Shown here in pieces: positions 6,918 to 9,353 of a stretch of 9,353 nucleotides of DNA. Below the pieces are notes generated by a model. The model was not told where the DNA came from. It was given only the letters and a program-made list of their open reading frames with translations, and did not search any database. Both the position numbers and the translations under genes were made by a program. The first letter of the stretch is position 1; each line of letters starts with the position of its first letter. This DNA is from Acidisphaera sp035272265 (GTDB lineage: Bacteria; Pseudomonadota; Alphaproteobacteria; Acetobacterales; Acetobacteraceae), in the NCBI GenBank assembly GCA_035272265.1, contig DATEQV010000408.1, forward strand, positions 1 to 9,353. The letters are read 5' to 3'.

Positions 6918-6953
6918 CGCCGCGGTCCGCAAGGGCCGCGGCGGTTTGTTTTC
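6918..6953 (+). terminator. Intrinsic terminator of aceA
   Basis: The arms 6918-6928 and 6933-6943 form an 11-bp GC-rich stem with one G-T wobble, closed by a GCAA (GNRA-type) tetraloop. It is followed by G and the T-rich run TTTGTTTT. It sits 33 bases after the aceA stop. The T-tract is on the plus strand only, so it mainly serves aceA, although the convergent MarR gene ends just beyond it. Confidence 0.9.
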
Positions 6954-6960
6954 GGTTCGC

Positions 6961-7425
6961 TCAGTCGCGCAGTTGTTCCGTCGTCTCCGCGAGCGCGCGG
7001 GCGAGGTCGGGCGAGACTACCTTTGCCAGCCGGTCATGCGCCGCACGCCAGATCGGGATCGCGGCTTCCAGCCGCCGTGCTCCGGCCTCGGTCAGCCAGA
7101 CCATCCGCCGCCGCAGATCGCCTTCGACCGCCGCGATCTCGACCAGCCCCTCGCCCTCCAGCGTGCGCAGGTTGCGCGACAGCGTCGACTGATCCAGCCC
7201 GGTTCGCTGCGCCAGCGCGCCCAGCGTGTCATCGGGCGCCGCAGCGATCTGCGCCATCAGCCCCATCTGCGCCACCGTCAGGTCGACCCCCGGCATCTCG
7301 CGCTCGAGGAACTGCGTGATCCGCCGTGCGGCCAGCCGCGCGTTCAGACAGGCGCACGTCTCGACGACGGTGCGGGCGTCGGTTCGGAGAGTCTTGCCAG
7401 GCTGCCGGGGGGAACCCATGTCCAT
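6961..7425 (-). CDS. MarR-family transcriptional regulator
   Basis: 154 residues from ATG 7425 (152 from ATG 7419), the normal MarR length. The winged helix-turn-helix is clear: LTVAQMGLMAQIA (49-61), LGALAQRTGLDQSTLSRNLRTLE (68-90, recognition helix), then the wing GDLRRRMVWLTEAG (102-115). The N-terminal CACLNARLAAR has two cysteines (24 and 26), seen in a subset of MarR proteins and possibly redox-responsive. MarR proteins usually repress neighbouring genes and release DNA on binding a small ligand. The divergent thioesterase gene begins 39 bp away, so it is the probable target. The same frame stays open further upstream to 7992, but that part is antisense to the thioesterase gene and reads as Arg-rich noise, so a start at 7425 or 7419 is preferred. 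Neither has a good Shine-Dalgarno sequence. The ligand is unknown. Confidence 0.88.
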   Translation of the reverse strand: MDMGSPRQPGKTLRTDARTVVETCACLNARLAARRITQFLEREMPGVDLTVAQMGLMAQIAAAPDDTLGALAQRTGLDQSTLSRNLRTLEGEGLVEIAAVEGDLRRRMVWLTEAGARRLEAAIPIWRAAHDRLAKVVSPDLARALAETTEQLRD

Positions 7426-7452
7426 GCATATACATCGTTTGCAGATGCATGG
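7422..7452. promoter_or_regulatory. Inverted repeat between marR and thioesterase, candidate MarR operator
   Basis: CCATGCAT (7422-7429) and ATGCATGG (7445-7452) are perfect inverted arms around a 15-base centre. The inner CATC (7433-7436) and GATG (7444-7447) form a nested imperfect dyad. It overlaps the MarR start codon and the thioesterase ribosome binding site, so a bound dimer could block both genes. The overall size and the symmetric AT-richer centre fit MarR operators; binding itself is inferred. Confidence 0.55.
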
Positions 7453-7458
7453 AAGGGG
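7451..7458 (+). promoter_or_regulatory. Ribosome binding site deciding the GTG start of the thioesterase
   Basis: GGAAGGGG lies 6 bases before GTG 7465. It is the only good Shine-Dalgarno sequence near the 5' end of this coding frame, so it decides in favour of the GTG start over upstream or internal ATGs. Confidence 0.6.
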
Positions 7459-7464
7459 CGGGCG

Positions 7465-7953
7465 GTGAACCTGACCGAGGAAGCTGGATACCGCGTGGCG
7501 ACCGCGGCCGAGACGGACGGCATGACCGGCCGGGAAATCCTGCAGGCGATCATCGACGGAAGACTGCCGCGCCCGCCGATGGGCGTGACGATGTCGTTCT
7601 GGCTCGTCGAGGTCGGCGACGGTTTCGCCGCGTTCGAGGGCGAGCCGGGCCGTCACCTGCTGAACCCGATGGGAAGCGTGCACGGCGGCTGGGCGCTGAC
7701 CCTGATCGACAGCGCCACGGGCTGCGCCGCGCAAACCGTGCTCCCGGCGGGCGTCCGCTATACGACGGTCGAGACGAAGGCGAATTTTTCCCGCCCGATC
7801 TCCGCGGACATCGGCCGCGTCCGCGCCGAAGGACGGGTGCTGGTCCGGGGCCGCAAGATCATCTCGGCAGACGCCAACGTGCTGAGCGCGGAGGGCAAGG
7901 TGCTGGCGCACGGCACGTCGACGCTGATGGTGCTGGCCGGCGACCGCGCGTAG
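7465..7953 (+). CDS. PaaI-family hotdog-fold acyl-CoA thioesterase
   Basis: 162 residues from the GTG start at 7465. The central motif NPMGSVHGGWALTLIDSATG (67-86) is the hotdog thioesterase signature: HGG at 73-75 caps the long hotdog helix and D82 is the conserved acid. YTTVETKANFSRPI (99-112) and the final strands VLAHGTSTLMVL (146-157) fit the PaaI/TIGR00369 group. Such cytosolic enzymes, usually tetramers, hydrolyse aryl- or acyl-CoA to the acid plus CoA. The substrate cannot be read from the sequence; phenylacetyl-CoA-type or medium-chain substrates are possible. It diverges from a MarR regulator with only 39 bp between the starts, suggesting ligand-controlled expression. The frame is open far upstream of 7465, but that part is antisense to marR and is rejected. 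It is not next to paa catabolic genes, so the symbol paaI is not assigned. Confidence 0.88.
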   Translation: MNLTEEAGYRVATAAETDGMTGREILQAIIDGRLPRPPMGVTMSFWLVEVGDGFAAFEGEPGRHLLNPMGSVHGGWALTLIDSATGCAAQTVLPAGVRYTTVETKANFSRPISADIGRVRAEGRVLVRGRKIISADANVLSAEGKVLAHGTSTLMVLAGDRA

Positions 7954-7981
7954 CCGCGGCCTGAGGGTCGGGGCGGTCGCC
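7939..7981. terminator. Possible hairpin between convergent thioesterase and methyltransferase genes
   Basis: GGCGACCGC (7939-7947) and GCGGTCGCC (7973-7981) are perfect 9-base inverted arms with a 25-base loop. The hairpin spans the thioesterase stop and ends immediately beside the methyltransferase stop (7982-7984). No T-tract follows on either strand, so it is at best a weak or factor-assisted bidirectional terminator. Confidence 0.4.
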
Positions 7982-8833
7982 TCACTCCGCACACATCAAT
8001 CCGCCCAGGCGGCCGCGAACCTGCAGACCGTCCAGGCGATTGCGGAAGTAACGCGCGTTGATCTCGTCGGTCGTCAGACTCTCCACCCGCCGGAAGCCGA
8101 TCGTCGTCAGCGCGCTGACCAGCGCGTCGGGGCTGAAGAAGCTGCGGAACGGCTCGCCCGCTTGGCCCACCGTCACGCGGATGGCGTCATGTGCCAGCTT
8201 TTCCGGAGCCGACAACCCCTGCCGCGGCAGCGCGTAATCGAACGCGATCGCGTTGTCCGGGCAAAACGAGTGGATCAATGCAAGCGTCGCCAGCACCACG
8301 TCATTCGTCAGGTACGGCGTCACGCCCAGCCAAGAGAAGAACGCGCGCTCGCCGAGCCTGAGTCCAGCGCGTTCCAACTCGACGTCCAGCTTTTGATGTT
8401 CGAAGTCGACGGGAACGAATGTCAGATCAGGCGGAACCGGTATGCTCGTCTCGGCCAGCCGGCGGCGCTTCCAGGCCTGCGTATCGGGATGGTCGACTTC
8501 GAATACGCGCAGGCTGCCGGCCGGGTAAGGGTTGCGGTAGGCGAACGTGTCCAGCCCCGCGCCCAAAATCACGTATTGGGCGGTTCCCGCTGCGACCGCC
8601 CTCGCAAGCTGGTCTTCGGCGTATCGGCTGCGCGCCGTCACGAACGCCCGCAGGTAACGTGCGACCGGAAGCTGGGACGCCGGCAACCGGAGCATGATCG
8701 ATGCGGCCGCCCGCAAGCCGATGATCCGCAGGGCGATCGGGTCTTCCAGCACATGCGGGAAGTCGAGCAACTGGTGTGCCGCGCAACGGACGGCCACGGC
8801 CTGAGCGGTCCTGCTCGGTGATCCGGCTTTCAT
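7982..8833 (-). CDS. Class I SAM-dependent methyltransferase (TIGR00027 / leucine carboxyl methyltransferase type)
   Basis: 283 residues. The N-terminal SRTAQAVAVRCAAHQLL (7-23) followed by LEDPIAL (29-35) is the characteristic opening of the family. Motif I, which binds S-adenosylmethionine, is VILGAGLDTFAYR (88-100). RVFEVDHPDTQAWKRRRL (109-126) carries the acidic residue D114 after strand 2, and PVDFE (141-145) and FSWLGVTPYL (166-175) follow. The family is expanded in mycobacteria and actinomycetes and also occurs in proteobacteria; members are thought to methylate carboxyl or hydroxyl groups of small molecules, but most are uncharacterised, so no substrate is assigned. A strong ribosome binding site (GGGGGA, 8847-8842) lies 8 bases before ATG 8833. 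It converges on the thioesterase gene with 28 bp between stops and lies 108 bp downstream of the partial gene on the same strand. Confidence 0.88.
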   Translation of the reverse strand: MKAGSPSRTAQAVAVRCAAHQLLDFPHVLEDPIALRIIGLRAAASIMLRLPASQLPVARYLRAFVTARSRYAEDQLARAVAAGTAQYVILGAGLDTFAYRNPYPAGSLRVFEVDHPDTQAWKRRRLAETSIPVPPDLTFVPVDFEHQKLDVELERAGLRLGERAFFSWLGVTPYLTNDVVLATLALIHSFCPDNAIAFDYALPRQGLSAPEKLAHDAIRVTVGQAGEPFRSFFSPDALVSALTTIGFRRVESLTTDEINARYFRNRLDGLQVRGRLGGLMCAE

Positions 8834-8841
8834 CGGTCGCG

Positions 8842-8847
8842 TCCCCC
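8842..8847 (-). promoter_or_regulatory. Ribosome binding site of the methyltransferase
   Basis: GGGGGA on the minus strand sits 8 bases before ATG 8833 and supports that start. The rest of the 108-bp gap (8834-8941) shows no convincing promoter or terminator to my eye. Confidence 0.55.
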
Positions 8848-8941
8848 AGTGTCCGCAGCGAGTGTAGGGAGAACAGCGCGGCGGGTTAGTTCCGACAGTG
8901 ACCGGCCCTTCGCCGAGAGGCTGAATTGATCCCCGACCGAG

Positions 8942-9353
8942 TCATTGACACTTGAGTAGTGAGAAGGCTGGTCTGTTGTCTCGATTGACCATGATTGTAT
9001 TATTCTCCCCGTAGTAACTCCATTCGGTTCCTATTTTCTCCGGCTTGCCTCTGACGTGAACCGAATTTGTCGTTGTCGTCCGGAGGCTACTATCAGCACT
9101 TAATTCGATCCTTTCCGTATCAGTACTGCCGTCTCCGCTGGTCCAAATCAGGTTCCCGTCTCGGATTTCCGCGGAGTACGTCTGCGAAGGATTGCTGCAG
9201 GCTCCAGTGGTCCACGTGCGACGCGCAGTTGTTGCGGAGAGTCCGAGTAGGGCCTGAGCCTTCTGGATCTGCTCTTGCAGAGCGGCCGCCTGCTGAGCCG
9301 CCGCCTCTCGTGCCGCCGCCGCCCGAGCAGCCGCCTGCTGAGCCGCTGCCTGC
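8942..9353 (-). CDS. C-terminal part of an unrecognised protein with Ala/Gln coil and two-cysteine domain
   Basis: On the minus strand a frame runs without a stop from 9352 to TGA at 8942-8944, giving 136 residues; the start lies beyond the right edge. The visible N-terminal part is an Ala/Gln/Arg-rich segment (AAQQAAARAAAAREA and a second, diverging copy) leading into LQEQIQKAQALLGL, likely helical or coiled coil. Then comes a compact domain of about 95 residues with TWTTGACSNPSQTYSAEI at its head and FSLLKCQ at the C-terminus. The two cysteines could form a disulfide, suggesting a periplasmic or exported domain. Polar beta-rich stretches (GNLIWTSGDG, RIELSADSSL, SVHVRGKPEK, EWSYYGENNT) lie between. 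I do not recognise the family; Ala/Gln coils of this kind occur in TolA-like and other envelope proteins. The domain part is AT-richer and uses codons such as ATA, AGA and TTA that are scarce in neighbouring genes. Confidence 0.62.
   Translation of the reverse strand, partial: QAAAQQAAARAAAAREAAAQQAAALQEQIQKAQALLGLSATTARRTWTTGACSNPSQTYSAEIRDGNLIWTSGDGSTDTERIELSADSSLRTTTTNSVHVRGKPEKIGTEWSYYGENNTIMVNRDNRPAFSLLKCQ
9285..9346 (-). repeat. Two copies of a 17-bp repeat with 45-bp period in the Ala/Gln coil
   Basis: GCCGCCTGCTGAGCCGC on the plus strand occurs identically at 9285-9301 and 9330-9346. The 45-bp period encodes a 15-residue unit beginning AAQQAAA in the partial protein. More copies may lie beyond the right edge. 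Confidence 0.75.

Noticed and set aside
5511..6932. 473-codon minus-strand frame opposite aceA
   Set aside because: Low-complexity Val/Ala/Leu/Arg/Gly composition with no domain; isocitrate lyase on the other strand is unmistakable.
6946..7464. N-terminal extension of the thioesterase frame, open to 6946
   Set aside because: It is antisense to marR, lacks family similarity, and GGAAGGGG before GTG 7465 marks the real start.
7426..7992. N-terminal extension of the MarR frame, open to 7992
   Set aside because: It is antisense to the thioesterase gene; the remaining 154 residues already make a full-length MarR protein.
8162..8821. 219-codon plus-strand frame opposite the methyltransferase
   Set aside because: Antisense shadow with Arg/Gln-rich composition and no motif.

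Overview
The window looks like chromosomal DNA of a high-GC alphaproteobacterium, possibly of the Rhodospirillales type. The reasons are the strongly G/C-ending codons, an isocitrate lyase next to a short-chain-fatty-acyl (ScfR/RamB/PccR) family regulator, and a modular beta-helix surface protein of a style common in that group. The taxonomic placement is inference; there is no rRNA or other marker here.

Layout, left to right. Positions 1-3720, minus strand: the 5' two-thirds or more of a very large repetitive beta-helix protein, probably a secreted or surface adhesin. It starts at 3720 and runs off the left edge. It contains two copies of a long module, and its reading frame breaks near 1931-1937. 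Positions 3877-5340, minus: an XRE/ScfR-family regulator. Positions 5341-5498: a 158-bp divergent control region with several short repeats and a RamB-like site. Positions 5499-6884, plus: isocitrate lyase (aceA) with an unusual His/Asp-rich C-terminal tail, followed by a clear intrinsic terminator at 6918-6953. Positions 6961-7425, minus: a MarR regulator. Positions 7465-7953, plus: a PaaI-type hotdog thioesterase. These two genes diverge from a gap of only about 40 bp that holds an inverted repeat. Positions 7982-8833, minus: a SAM-dependent methyltransferase of the TIGR00027 / leucine carboxyl methyltransferase type. Positions 8942-9353, minus: the C-terminal 136 codons of an unrecognised protein with an Ala/Gln coil and a small two-cysteine domain, in visibly AT-richer DNA.

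How the genes fit together. The best-supported unit is regulator plus isocitrate lyase: ScfR-family proteins sense acyl-CoA status and control acetate/propionate genes, and isocitrate lyase is the first glyoxylate-shunt enzyme. The MarR/thioesterase pair looks like a second self-contained unit, with the regulator probably controlling both genes from the shared gap. The methyltransferase and the partial gene show no obvious link to these. I see no rRNA, tRNA, CRISPR array, transposase or integrase.

I do not see a convincing undescribed system. The observations most worth checking are the frame break inside the adhesin, its roughly 375-390 bp internal duplication, the His-rich tail of isocitrate lyase, the candidate operators in the two divergent gaps, and the compositionally atypical gene at the right edge.
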